From the NCBI RefSeq assembly GCF_024204645.1, contig NZ_CP100351.1:496001-560000 (forward strand): DNA of 64,000 bases, in the 5' to 3' direction. A program made the position numbers and the translations under genes. Below the pieces are notes generated by a model. That model was not told the origin of the DNA and made no database searches. It worked only from the letters and a program-made list of their open reading frames with translations. Below, one piece after another: positions 41,907 to 50,627 of this stretch. Each line of letters opens with the position of its first letter. Position 1 is the first letter of the stretch. Origin of the DNA: Desulfomicrobium sp. ZS1 (GTDB taxonomy: Bacteria > Desulfobacterota > Desulfovibrionia > Desulfovibrionales > Desulfomicrobiaceae).

Positions 41907-44234
41907 ATGAACATGGGAAAAACACCACGCATTTTTTTTCGAAGCTACAGCCAGGAATGGCTGCTTTTTGCCGTCGCGTCGTTCGTGCTCGGGGTGATGT
42001 TCGCGTACATGGTGTATTTCAGGCATGAAAGCATCATGGACCGCGAGAAGGACCAGCTTGTTCGCGCGGCGGCGGTAGCCGAGGTCATGATCGGCGACCA
42101 GTTGGGCAAGATCCGCATCACCCTCGACAATATCCGCGCGAGTCTGGGGCCGGGCTGGGAACATAGCGATTACGGGAAACTTTTCGTCAAGGATCGTCTG
42201 CGCATCCTTGCCAGCGCCATGACCAGTGTGCGCACGGTTTCCGTCTTCGACGCGCACGGAACGGTCATCGCTTCGAATCAGGAGCACCTCATAGGACAAT
42301 CATTTGCTTTCCGTGATTATTTCCGCGTTCCCGCAGCCAATCCTCAGCCCGACACGCTCTATGTCAGTCCACCATTCGAAAGTACGTCCGGGGACTGGCT
42401 CATCGCCGTGTCCAAGGTCGTTGTCGGGGCCGATGGCGAATTTGCCGGCGTTGTCCTTATTTCTCTTGATCCCCAGGATTTCAGACTGACCCTTAATGCC
42501 TTGCGTGACACGCCGCAAACATGGGCCGCCCTGGCTCATGGCGAGGGAACCGTGTTTGTCTGGGAACCGGATGGCCGTGAATCCAAGGGCATGAACTTGG
42601 ACTGGCCGGGAACCCTTTTTTCGCAGCACCTTCAGAGCGGCAACACCGCTTCGTTCTTCATGGATATCGTCAAGGCAAATGCCGAGCGCTCCATGGTTGC
42701 CCTTCACACTGTTCAGCCCGAAAAGCTGCGCATGAACTCTGCTCTCGTCATCGCGATCGGCTACAGTCTGGACGCTCTTTACGAAGATTGGCGCGGGTAT
42801 GCCGCATATCACATTGTGGTCTATGTGCTCATGATCATCTTCGGCGGCGCGGTGCTGTACATGACGCAGCGCGCCCGCCGGGCGGCGTCTCGTGAAACCG
42901 AAAAAGCCGAAGAGCAGTTGCGGGATTTGAGCGCGCAGTTGAACAGCTTTTTTGAGATCACGCCGAACTTTCTGGGTATCGTGACCTTGGACGGAGCGTG
43001 CCGGAGGCTCAATCCGTCCTGGGAAAGGGAGCTGGGATACGGGGCGGCGGATTTTGATAGCACGCCCTTGTTCGAGTATTTTCATCCTGACGACAGGGGG
43101 CTTGTGGCCTCGGTCATCGAGGAGTTGCGGAACGGGGGCAAGGCCCGAAGCTTCGTCGCGCGGTTCAGACACAAGAACGGTCAGTACCGGCATCTGGAAT
43201 GGTCTTTGGCCGCGCGGTACGACCTGCTTTTTTTAGCCGCTCTCGATGTGACTGAGCGCGTGGCCGAAAACGTCCATTTGCAGATGATGGCCTATCACGA
43301 TCGTTTAACCGGACTTCCCAACCGGGTACTCTTCTTCGACCGTTTGAAGCAGGTTCTCGCTACGGCCCGGCGCGGGCAGAAGAAAGCGGCCGTCATGTTC
43401 ATTGATCTGGACGGGTTTAAGTACATCAACGATACCCATGGCCATGACGCCGGAGACAAGGTCCTGCAGGCCGTGGCAAAGAGGCTCGCGGACCTGGTCC
43501 GCCAGGCCGACACCGTGGCCCGGCTGGGCGGGGATGAGTTCGTCATGCTCCTGCATGAGGTGGGCTCGCAGGATGACGCCACCTTGGTGGCCCGGAAAGT
43601 TCTGGCGGCGGTGGCGGAGGATATCCCGCTCGACCTCGGGAATACGGCCCGGGTCGGGGCCAGCATCGGCATCAGCCTTTGGCCGGACAACGGCACCTGC
43701 GTGGATGACGTGCTCGTGGCGGCGGACATGGCCATGTATCTGAGCAAGAAGAAGGGGAAGAACTGTTTCACCATGGCGTCCGCAGGCTGTCCTGGCCACG
43801 ATGGCGTTTGCTTCGGCGATGAGTATCACGTGGGGGTCAATGTCATCGACTCCCAGCACCTCGAACTCGCGGCCATCGTCAGCAGTCTCTCCAAGGCATT
43901 GCGGGACGGGGAGGAGATCACCGTGGTCACTGGATTTTTTAACGAGCTGCGCACGTCCACGGCGCATCACTTTGCGACGGAGCATGAACTCATGGTGCAC
44001 TACGCGTATCCCGAGCGCAGAGCCCATGATGAAAAGCATCGAATCCTGTTGCGGGAATTGCGTGAGATGGAGCCGGAACTTTCCAAAGAAGGCGCGCTTT
44101 TTATGACGGATCGCCTTCGGACCTGGCTTCTGGAGCACATTCTTGAGCAGGATCTATCCCTTGGGGAATTTTTGAAAAGCGTCGGGGCGGCGGCTTCGGC
44201 TTCATTTGCAGAGTCCACGTCCGAGAAGAGTTGA
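41907..44234 (+). CDS. Membrane diguanylate cyclase with C-terminal bacteriohemerythrin domain
   Basis: About 775 residues: a membrane helix (about 13-35), a periplasmic Cache-type sensor with VFDAHGTVIASNQEHLIGQS, a second helix (about 300-322), a coiled coil, a PAS domain, a GGDEF domain with intact GGDEF at about 541-545 and an RxxD inhibitory site (RQAD) five residues before it, then a bacteriohemerythrin domain. The latter has all seven di-iron ligands: SQH, HFATE, HDEKH, and EHILEQD. It should make c-di-GMP under control of a periplasmic ligand and of oxygen or redox state. The start is uncertain; 41907 is the first ATG before the membrane helix, and no ribosome site is strong. Confidence 0.88.
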   Translation: MNMGKTPRIFFRSYSQEWLLFAVASFVLGVMFAYMVYFRHESIMDREKDQLVRAAAVAEVMIGDQLGKIRITLDNIRASLGPGWEHSDYGKLFVKDRLRILASAMTSVRTVSVFDAHGTVIASNQEHLIGQSFAFRDYFRVPAANPQPDTLYVSPPFESTSGDWLIAVSKVVVGADGEFAGVVLISLDPQDFRLTLNALRDTPQTWAALAHGEGTVFVWEPDGRESKGMNLDWPGTLFSQHLQSGNTASFFMDIVKANAERSMVALHTVQPEKLRMNSALVIAIGYSLDALYEDWRGYAAYHIVVYVLMIIFGGAVLYMTQRARRAASRETEKAEEQLRDLSAQLNSFFEITPNFLGIVTLDGACRRLNPSWERELGYGAADFDSTPLFEYFHPDDRGLVASVIEELRNGGKARSFVARFRHKNGQYRHLEWSLAARYDLLFLAALDVTERVAENVHLQMMAYHDRLTGLPNRVLFFDRLKQVLATARRGQKKAAVMFIDLDGFKYINDTHGHDAGDKVLQAVAKRLADLVRQADTVARLGGDEFVMLLHEVGSQDDATLVARKVLAAVAEDIPLDLGNTARVGASIGISLWPDNGTCVDDVLVAADMAMYLSKKKGKNCFTMASAGCPGHDGVCFGDEYHVGVNVIDSQHLELAAIVSSLSKALRDGEEITVVTGFFNELRTSTAHHFATEHELMVHYAYPERRAHDEKHRILLRELREMEPELSKEGALFMTDRLRTWLLEHILEQDLSLGEFLKSVGAAASASFAESTSEKS

Positions 44235-44340
44235 CGCCGGGAGATGCGTTCCCGGCTTTGAGAATTCGCGGAAATGCTTTTTCTCTCATGAGCCCCTGCG
44301 GCTTCATTTATCATATTGTGTATTGGGGAGACTTGTTTCT

Positions 44341-45933
44341 ATGTATCACAGAGTTGTGAGAGTATGCATCTTTTCCGATGATTTTTTTATCCAAGACGTA
44401 TTGAAACACGTCGTTCCGCTGCTAAATCTTGAATATGAAATTCGCACATCTCAAATTCTTGATTCTGATGCATTGAAAGATTGTCAAATACTTATTCTGG
44501 ATACGGCATTAAGCCAAAAAAATATTCATGAAATACACAGTGCGAAAGAAAGTGAATCAATTTTTGTTGTGTGCGCAGACGTGCACGATTCCAGCATCTG
44601 TTCTGAGAACTATAGATATTATGACGAATTGTGGACCAAGCCCCTGGACGCGGACAAGGTTGCTTTTCTGTTCGACAAGATCGTTTCACGTATAAAAAAG
44701 GATGAAGACTCCTATCTGACGGAAAAATATCTCGATACGCTCATTGACAGCCTGCCTGATCTCATATGGTTCAAGGATGCCCGTGGAGCCCATTTGCGGG
44801 TGAATAAGAGTTTTTGTGAGGCGGTCGGGAAGACGAAGGCGGATGTTCAAGGCCGTGGCCATTACTACATCTGGGACATCGAGCCTGATGAATACGCGAA
44901 GGGGGAATATGTCTGTCTTGAGTCGGAGGAGATCGTTCTACGGGAAAAGAAGAATTGTCTTTTCGACGAGACCGTCAAGATCAAAGACTCCATGCGCAAA
45001 TTCAAGACGTACAAGTCTCCCCTGTTCGATCAAAACGGGGATGTGCTCGGAACTGTCGGGGTCGCGCGCGATGTCACGGACCTGCAGAATCTTCAGATAG
45101 AAATGAACATCCTCTTCGAGAGCCTGCCCTTCGGCGTTATCGCCACCGACAAGGATCAGCACGTCACGGGGGTGAACCAGAAATCCCTCGCTCTGTTTTC
45201 CGCGCAGTCAAAGGGATTGTTTGGGAAAAAATTCGATGGGCTGCTCAAAGCCTTCGCGGATGACAGCTCATCGGAACAACGGTTGATCGAGGATTCCAGG
45301 GATGGGGTTTTTCTTTTCGTCAGTGAGCATGTTTTCAAAATACAACAGGAAAAGCTGCTTGATGTATTCAGCGAATTCGCCGGATATATCTATTTGTTTC
45401 TCGATTTCACAAAAGAGTACTACCAAAAGCACCAACTTATTTCCGACGCCAATACGGACTATCTGACTAAACTGAACAATCGCCGTAAACTGCATGATTT
45501 TTTGCGGGATACCCCGTGCATGTCCGGAACGGCGTTGCTGCTGGCTGACCTCGATAATTTCAAACAGATCAACGATCAGTACGGCCATGTTGAAGGGGAC
45601 AGGATACTTGTCGCGTTTGCAGACATACTGCGGGATAATTTTGACCCGGATAGCATTTTTCGTTTAGGGGGCGATGAATTCGCCGTCCTCTTTCCCGGGA
45701 CTCGGCACGCCAAAGAAGAGATGCTGGAAACGGCGCACCGCTGCGCGAGGGTAATCATCTCAAAACTTGAAGAGCTATCCATCCACCCGGATCTTTCGGT
45801 AAGCATCGGCATCGCAGTGACCTCCTCGGACGATGAGGATTTCGGGTCGCTGTTCAAGAAAGCCGATATCGCGCTCTATGATTCGAAATGTTCAGGCAAG
45901 AATACCTGCTGTCTCTGGTGCGGGGGAGCGTGA
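44341..45933 (+). CDS. Diguanylate cyclase with receiver-like and PAS domains
   Basis: 530 residues, cytosolic. The N-terminal 120 residues resemble a receiver domain (FSDDFF, LILDTA as phospho-acceptor region, WTKPLD as conserved Lys), then come two PAS-type domains (about 135-250 and 255-360) and a GGDEF domain with RLGGDEFAVLFPG (GGDEF at 443-447). The RxxD inhibitory site is not present (FDPD instead). The ATG at 44341 follows GGGGAGA by about 10 nt. The first ~300 nt are clearly more AT-rich than the rest, suggesting a domain acquired separately. It follows the hemerythrin-cyclase gene on the same strand by 106 nt. Confidence 0.87.
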   Translation: MYHRVVRVCIFSDDFFIQDVLKHVVPLLNLEYEIRTSQILDSDALKDCQILILDTALSQKNIHEIHSAKESESIFVVCADVHDSSICSENYRYYDELWTKPLDADKVAFLFDKIVSRIKKDEDSYLTEKYLDTLIDSLPDLIWFKDARGAHLRVNKSFCEAVGKTKADVQGRGHYYIWDIEPDEYAKGEYVCLESEEIVLREKKNCLFDETVKIKDSMRKFKTYKSPLFDQNGDVLGTVGVARDVTDLQNLQIEMNILFESLPFGVIATDKDQHVTGVNQKSLALFSAQSKGLFGKKFDGLLKAFADDSSSEQRLIEDSRDGVFLFVSEHVFKIQQEKLLDVFSEFAGYIYLFLDFTKEYYQKHQLISDANTDYLTKLNNRRKLHDFLRDTPCMSGTALLLADLDNFKQINDQYGHVEGDRILVAFADILRDNFDPDSIFRLGGDEFAVLFPGTRHAKEEMLETAHRCARVIISKLEELSIHPDLSVSIGIAVTSSDDEDFGSLFKKADIALYDSKCSGKNTCCLWCGGA

Positions 45934-46128
45934 TCGCTGGGAGTTTTTCCGTTCTTCGCCTCCGGCTTCAAAGATGATCAGCAGGTTCGCGCATACCCAC
46001 CGCCGGGTTGGTATCTTTTAACGATCTGCAACGCAGAAGCGGATGCCGTGGCATGAATCTGATCCGGGTTATTTGAAAAGAGAATAATCAAGATTGATGA
46101 TAATATCATTTGATACTATCATCCACGC
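45934..46128. promoter_or_regulatory. Intergenic region with tandem palindromes ahead of the Fic relic
   Basis: Two perfect 11-bp palindromes of the form TGATANTATCA, at 46098-46108 and 46111-46121, have centres 13 bp apart and end 8 nt before the relic's ATG. The arrangement is that of an operator pair for an autoregulated toxin or Fic gene. The rest of the region shows no gene. Confidence 0.55.
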
Positions 46129-46215
46129 ATGAAGCCACCCTACGAAATCACGTCAGAAATTTTGTCTCTGTATGGACACATCACTAAAATAGATTTGACA
46201 TCTTTATTTTTCTAA
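46129..46215 (+). pseudogene. Fic-family protein remnant (N-terminus only)
   Basis: A 28-codon frame begins MKPPYEITSEILSLYGHI, the conserved opening of Fic/DOC-family proteins with a Fic N-terminal domain (MKPPYEIT.EIL.L...I). After about 20 codons the reading departs from the family and stops at TAA 46213. The catalytic HPFxxGNGR part is absent. Together with the upstream tandem palindromes, this reads as the surviving 5' end of a lost Fic gene next to a toxin-antitoxin pair. Confidence 0.6.
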
Positions 46216-46261
46216 AAATATTTTTTACCTGCAGTATGAAATGCTTGCGCATGCAAAAATA

Positions 46262-46555
46262 TTACGTATGAGCTATTACAGCTTTTGGAGAAAGTGGAAC
46301 TCCAAGTGCTTTTGTAATTTTCATGATGGTCTCAAACCGTGGTTTTGCGCCAGGTGCTAGGGTTTTGTACAGGCTTTCACGTCCAAGTCCTGTGTCTTTG
46401 GCAAGTTGGGCCATGCCACGAGCCTTTGCCACGTCAGCAAGCGCAGCGAGGAACACATCAGGATTATCATCTTCTACGGCCGCAGCAAGGTATTCAGCCA
46501 TCATCTCTTCGCTGTCGAGATAATCCACTGCGTCAAACTTACTTATTTTTACCAT
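46262..46555 (-). CDS. Addiction-module antidote (HigA-type, XRE-like)
   Basis: 97 residues: an acidic N-terminal part (VDYLDSEEMMAEYLAAAVED) and a helix-turn-helix (MAQLAKDTGLGRESLYKTLA) with the tail RFETIMKITKALGVPLSPK, the pattern of probable addiction-module antidote proteins. The start overlaps the toxin gene end by 17 nt; toxin-first order. It should bind the toxin and repress via the palindrome at 46864-46883. Confidence 0.87.
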   Translation of the reverse strand: MVKISKFDAVDYLDSEEMMAEYLAAAVEDDNPDVFLAALADVAKARGMAQLAKDTGLGRESLYKTLAPGAKPRFETIMKITKALGVPLSPKAVIAHT

Positions 46556-46883
46556 GAGTTATCTCCTCAATTTCATATCGCAGTTTTTTTGACCGCTCAA
46601 TATCCCGCTTCTGTGTGCTTTTTTCGCCCCCGGCAAGCAGCCAGTAAACCTGACCACCTTCTTGCCAGAAATAGAGTCGGTAACCCGGCCCGAAGTGCAG
46701 GCGCATTTCTGACACACCTTCCCCGACTGGAGTGCAATCACCAAGATTGCCATGTTCCGCAGACCTGATGCGCGCAACTATTCTTGCTCTGGTTTTGATG
46801 TCCTTGATATTTTTGAGCCAGCAAGAGAAGACATCGGTCTGATGAAAGGTGCTTATGAATAGATTGTATCTATTTGGATACAA
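46539..46883 (-). CDS. RelE/ParE-superfamily toxin (addiction-module killer type)
   Basis: About 114 residues. Core pattern QTDVFSCWLKNIKDIKTRAR, ARIRSAEHGNLGDC, EMRLHFGPGYRLYF and WLLAGGEKSTQKRDIERSK is that of putative addiction-module killer proteins (HigB-related). The start is uncertain: TTG at 46883 lies inside a palindrome placed between a -35 and a -10 element, so the true start may be a non-standard codon slightly downstream (an ATA is in frame). The antitoxin follows with a 17-nt overlap. Confidence 0.82.
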   Translation of the reverse strand: MYPNRYNLFISTFHQTDVFSCWLKNIKDIKTRARIVARIRSAEHGNLGDCTPVGEGVSEMRLHFGPGYRLYFWQEGGQVYWLLAGGEKSTQKRDIERSKKLRYEIEEITHGKNK

Positions 46884-46890
46884 AAGTCAA
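46863..46890 (-). promoter_or_regulatory. Promoter with embedded palindromic operator for the toxin-antitoxin pair
   Basis: On the - strand, -35 TTGACT (46885-46890), a 16-nt spacer and -10 TACAAT (46863-46868) form a good sigma-70 promoter. The perfect inverted repeat TTGTATC-N6-GATACAA (46864-46883) covers the spacer and the -10 element, so a bound repressor would block polymerase. Confidence 0.65.
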
Positions 46891-47120
46891 CAGTTCAGGC
46901 GAATAAACATGTCGCCGCAGATGATTCTTGAGCGGGAAGACGCCAACGGGCAAGCAGGCCTTTTCCGCGTCCTCTGTTTTTCATCAACTCGGAATGTGAA
47001 GCGATGAAAATGCGTATGTGCTTCATTCCCATCACGGCTGCCTGCACGGCAGTGGACGAAGGTGGGGTCGGGCTGCTATCTGCTCCACGATCTTAAAATG
47101 CACAATCGAAAGGGGGCATC

Positions 47121-48224
47121 ATGGCTTTGCAGCGCGTAGGCATTCTGACCGGCGGGGGGGATTGCTCCGGCCTCAACGCCGTGATCAGGGCCGTGACCCG
47201 GACGGCGATCATACAGTACGGAGCTGAAGTGCTGGGGCTTGAGAACGGTTTCGACGGACTCATCTTCGGCCGGACCATGCGGCTGACCACCGGCAACACC
47301 AAGGATATCCTGACCCTGGGCGGGACGATCCTCGGCACCACCAACAAGGGCAACCCCTTCGCCTACCGTGAGTTCGACGAAGAAGGGCAGATCACGGTCA
47401 GCGACCTTTCCGCGCAGGCCATGGATACGTTCACGTCGCTGGGGCTGGATTGCCTTTTCGTGGTCGGCGGTGAAGGAACCCTGGAGCTGGCGCACAAATT
47501 TCAGCAGATGGGCATGCCCGTGGTCGGCATCCCCAAAACCATCGATAATGACCTCGAAGGCACGGACTACACCTTCGGTTTCCAGACCGCCGTGCAGGTC
47601 GCCTGTGACGCCATGGACCGTCTGCACACGACCGGTCGCAGTCACGACCGGGTCATGATCCTTGAGGTCATGGGCCGCAACGCCGGGTGGATCGCCCTGG
47701 AGGCGGGGCTGGCCGGGGGCGCGCACATCATCCTTATTCCCGAGATTCCCTACAACCTTGATAACGTGGTGGCCAAGATCCAGCACCGCATCCGCGGCAA
47801 AAGTCCGTTCAGCATCATCATGGTCGCGGAAGGGGCCAGGGAGGAAGGCGGAGAGCGCATCACCCAAGGCACGGCCACGACTCGGCTGCAGGGCGTGGAG
47901 CAGCTTGGCGGCATCGGCTTTCATCTGGCCAATCAGATACGTGAACGCATTCCGTTGGAGGTGCGCACTACGGTCCTGGGCCACATCCAGCGCGGCGGTT
48001 CGCCTACGGCCTTTGACCGGGTGCTGGGCACGCGCCTGGGCGCGGCGGCCGTGGATGCTGCGGCCCGCGGGGATTTTGGGACCATGGTGGCCCTCAAAAC
48101 CCCGGACATCGTGCTTGTGCCTCTCTCGGAGCTGGCGGGATTGTGCCGCACCGTGCCGGTGGATCATCAGCTCATCCGCGCGGCCGAGGCCACGGGCGTG
48201 AACCTGGGGCGCGGGGCCATGTAG
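47121..48224 (+). CDS. pfkA: 6-phosphofructokinase, mixed-substrate (group III) type
   Basis: 367 residues. Signatures: GILTGGGDCSGLN at the N-terminus, VVGGEGTLE (residues 114-122), PKTIDNDLEGTDYTFGF (Lys139 just before TIDND), EVMGRNAGWIALEAGLAGGA and GHIQRGGSP. Lys139 sits where E. coli PfkA has Gly124, while Gly119 sits at the Gly104 site; this Gly/Lys combination marks group III enzymes, some of which use pyrophosphate. The Mg-binding Asp of GGDGT is Glu118 here. The phosphoryl donor cannot be fixed from sequence. The ATG has AAAGGGGG upstream; a strong terminator follows. Confidence 0.92.
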   Translation: MALQRVGILTGGGDCSGLNAVIRAVTRTAIIQYGAEVLGLENGFDGLIFGRTMRLTTGNTKDILTLGGTILGTTNKGNPFAYREFDEEGQITVSDLSAQAMDTFTSLGLDCLFVVGGEGTLELAHKFQQMGMPVVGIPKTIDNDLEGTDYTFGFQTAVQVACDAMDRLHTTGRSHDRVMILEVMGRNAGWIALEAGLAGGAHIILIPEIPYNLDNVVAKIQHRIRGKSPFSIIMVAEGAREEGGERITQGTATTRLQGVEQLGGIGFHLANQIRERIPLEVRTTVLGHIQRGGSPTAFDRVLGTRLGAAAVDAAARGDFGTMVALKTPDIVLVPLSELAGLCRTVPVDHQLIRAAEATGVNLGRGAM

Positions 48225-48265
48225 GTTTGTGTGGGATTGGAGAGGCTGAAGGGCTTGATGAGTGA

Positions 48266-48297
48266 CCCGCCGGAGCATGTGTTCCGGCGGGTTTTTT
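48266..48297 (+). terminator. Strong terminator after pfkA
   Basis: CCCGCCGGA (48266-48274) pairs perfectly with TCCGGCGGG (48283-48291) across an 8-nt loop and is followed by six T. Confidence 0.85.
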
Positions 48298-48302
48298 GAT
48301 GC

Positions 48303-49586
48303 TCAGACCGGAAATTTGCGTACCAGATACTCCATGAACCGCGACTTGACCTGCGTCGTGGCCATGATCTGCTTCACGGGCGGAAGCTTGAGGATCACGC
48401 CCAGCACTGCGGCCAGGGCGCGGTGGTTCCAGAGCACCCGGTTGTCGAAGATGAGGTTTTGCAGCTTGCCGCGCTCCAGGGCCATGACCACGGTGCGGTG
48501 CACGGAATTGAGCGGGGTGATGACCCGTTTTCCACGCGATTTGAGGGACAGCGCCTTTTCCGGGCAGGCCCGCACGCAGACCCCGCAGCCCAGGCAGATG
48601 TTTTCGTCCACGCGGGCCTTCTTGCGTTTGGGCTGCCGGGGATCGTTGGCTGAGACCACGCCCATGGCTTCCACCGGGCAGGCGCTCGCGCATTTGCCGC
48701 AGCCGTTGCACAGGTCTTCGTCCACCACGGGTAGAAAGTTGGTGGTATGCACGGGGTGGAGATTGCCGAACTTGCGGGCCGCGATCATGGCCTCGCAGCA
48801 GCAGCCGCAGCAGTTGCAGATGAAGTTGACGCGCTCGCGCACGTTTTCCCCGAACTGTACCAGCCCGTGCTCCTGGGCCAGGTCGAGCAGATCCAGACAC
48901 TCGGCAGTGTCCACGGGCCGGGCATGACCGTGGCGCGAGAGGGATGCCGCCGAGGTGTTGAAGGTCATGCAGATGTCTTTGGGCGCGTCGCAGTCCCGGC
49001 CCATGTGCTGCATCTTGTGGCGGCAGTAGCAGGTGCTGATGGCGCGGTGGCTGGCGGTGCGGATGACCTCGCTGGCCCGTTCGTAATCGAGCACGTGCAC
49101 GGCGTTTTCGCGCGTGAGCATGGGCTCCTGCACGAAGACCCGGCCGAGCTGCGTCTCGCCGTCGATGAAGAGGGCCTTGATGAAATCTTCCTCCACGTTC
49201 AGATACTGGTAGAAAAGTTCGCCCAGGGCTTTCTGGTCGATGTCGCCGCGCGTGCGCATCATGGAAAATTCGAAGAAACCGGCCATGGGCGGGGGCAGGA
49301 CATAGGTCGTCTGCCCGTCCTCGCCTTCGATGTCCACGAGCATGGCTCTCCCGGCCAGGTCTTCAAGGATGTTCCTGGTCTTGACCGGGTCCATCTTCCA
49401 GACCTCGGCCGCCTTTTCGAGCGTGAACGGTTTGATGGGCAAGATGGCAATGAGCTCGGCTTCGCGCTCGGAAAAGAGGATTCTCAGGATTTTGTGCAGG
49501 GATTCGGAGGGGGGAGCTCCCTGCGGGCAGCGGTTCAGCCGGTCGGTCAGTTCGGAATAACCCGAACGATGCGAATGGTGCGACAT
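48303..49586 (-). CDS. 4Fe-4S ferredoxin-type protein with N-terminal winged-helix-like region
   Basis: 427 residues, cytosolic. The first ~150 residues resemble a winged-helix/regulatory part (FTLEKAAEVWKMDPVKTRNI), the middle has a Cys-rich region (CYCRHKMQHMGRDCDAPKDI and FICNCCGCCCE), and the C-terminal third carries two [4Fe-4S] motifs, CNGCGKCASACPVEA and CLGCGVCVRACPEKA. Similar proteins are frequent in sulfate reducers and other anaerobes but lack a proven reaction; an electron-transfer or redox-sensing role is likely. The ATG is preceded by GGAGGAG. It converges on pfkA with a terminator between them. Confidence 0.85.
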   Translation of the reverse strand: MSHHSHRSGYSELTDRLNRCPQGAPPSESLHKILRILFSEREAELIAILPIKPFTLEKAAEVWKMDPVKTRNILEDLAGRAMLVDIEGEDGQTTYVLPPPMAGFFEFSMMRTRGDIDQKALGELFYQYLNVEEDFIKALFIDGETQLGRVFVQEPMLTRENAVHVLDYERASEVIRTASHRAISTCYCRHKMQHMGRDCDAPKDICMTFNTSAASLSRHGHARPVDTAECLDLLDLAQEHGLVQFGENVRERVNFICNCCGCCCEAMIAARKFGNLHPVHTTNFLPVVDEDLCNGCGKCASACPVEAMGVVSANDPRQPKRKKARVDENICLGCGVCVRACPEKALSLKSRGKRVITPLNSVHRTVVMALERGKLQNLIFDNRVLWNHRALAAVLGVILKLPPVKQIMATTQVKSRFMEYLVRKFPV

Positions 49587-49761
49587 TTCTCCTCCTTCTT
49601 TTTGGCGGGAGCATAAGCCCGACTTGGCCGCAAATAAAGGAAAAATGTGGCATTTGTGGCTTTGGAATGCCGGAAGTGAGCATGAAAATCGCTTATCGAT
49701 GATTTGTAAGACATGATGTTCGAAGGTTGCTGTTTTGTGCTGCTTGTCTTACAATTCAGCT

Positions 49762-50616
49762 ATGTTTTCGAAATTATTCAGAACTACCCTGCTGTTTTTG
49801 GTTGTTTCCTTGCCTTGCATGGCCTTGGCACAATCACGTGATGAAGTGACGTGGATGCATGCCGAATTTCCGCCCCTGCGCATCACCAGCGGTCCTTATG
49901 TCGGACAGGGCGTCTCGGATATGATTCACGAACTGATGTGTCGCGAACTGCCCGCCTTCAAGCACACAATTGTAACCGCGAATCTGAGCCGGACTTTAAG
50001 TTGGATGGAGAACGGGCGGAACGTTCTGGCTGTGGGCATTATCCCCAATTCGCAGCGCGATCGGGTAATGCAGTATTCCGTGCCGTGCGTTCTGGTTCCT
50101 CCGGTCTGTCTCGTGGTCCGGGCCGGTGAGCAGGATTCACTGGGGCTGGGCGGACACGTAAACCTGCGTGATTTCATTGCCCGCAAACGCCTGGGCGTGG
50201 CCGCTGACAGGTCGTACGGTCCGGAGCTTGATTCCGTTCTGCTCTCGTCTCCCGATCTGTCACGCGTGGTTGTCAATCAGGGATCAAATCTTTTTGAAAG
50301 CCTGTTTGAGATGCTGCTTTTGGGCCGGGTGGACGGGATCCTCGCCTACCCTTTCGAAGCGGTGTACAGCGCACGGATGAAGAACCTGGAAGATCGGATA
50401 TTTATCGCGCCATTGCGGGAAAGCATGGTCCCCCTGCAGGGCCGCATTGCGGCACCACGCACCGTTTGGGGCACGGCCATGATCGATCGCGTCAACGAAA
50501 TTCTGCTCCGGCATCGTGGTTCACCCGAGTACAGGCGGTCCTTGGAACGCTGGATTACGCCCACGGTCGCTGAAGATTTCCGGGGCATGTATGATGATTT
50601 CTTGACATCAGACTGA
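49762..50616 (+). CDS. Periplasmic solute-binding protein (SBP_bac_3-like)
   Basis: About 284 residues. A signal peptide (FSKLFRTTLLFLVVSLPCMA, cleavage near ALAQ) is followed by a type-2 periplasmic binding fold: WMHAEFPPLRITSGPYVGQG, SWMENGRNVLAVGII, LGVAADRSYGPELDSVL and LLGRVDGILAYPFEA. No transporter genes adjoin, as is common for orphan binding proteins that serve as sensors or were annotated as TIGR02285-like proteins. The start ATG at 49762 begins the signal peptide; ribosome site unclear. It ends 11 nt before the convergent protease gene. Confidence 0.8.
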   Translation: MFSKLFRTTLLFLVVSLPCMALAQSRDEVTWMHAEFPPLRITSGPYVGQGVSDMIHELMCRELPAFKHTIVTANLSRTLSWMENGRNVLAVGIIPNSQRDRVMQYSVPCVLVPPVCLVVRAGEQDSLGLGGHVNLRDFIARKRLGVAADRSYGPELDSVLLSSPDLSRVVVNQGSNLFESLFEMLLLGRVDGILAYPFEAVYSARMKNLEDRIFIAPLRESMVPLQGRIAAPRTVWGTAMIDRVNEILLRHRGSPEYRRSLERWITPTVAEDFRGMYDDFLTSD

Positions 50617-50627
50617 TCGCGGGCTGT

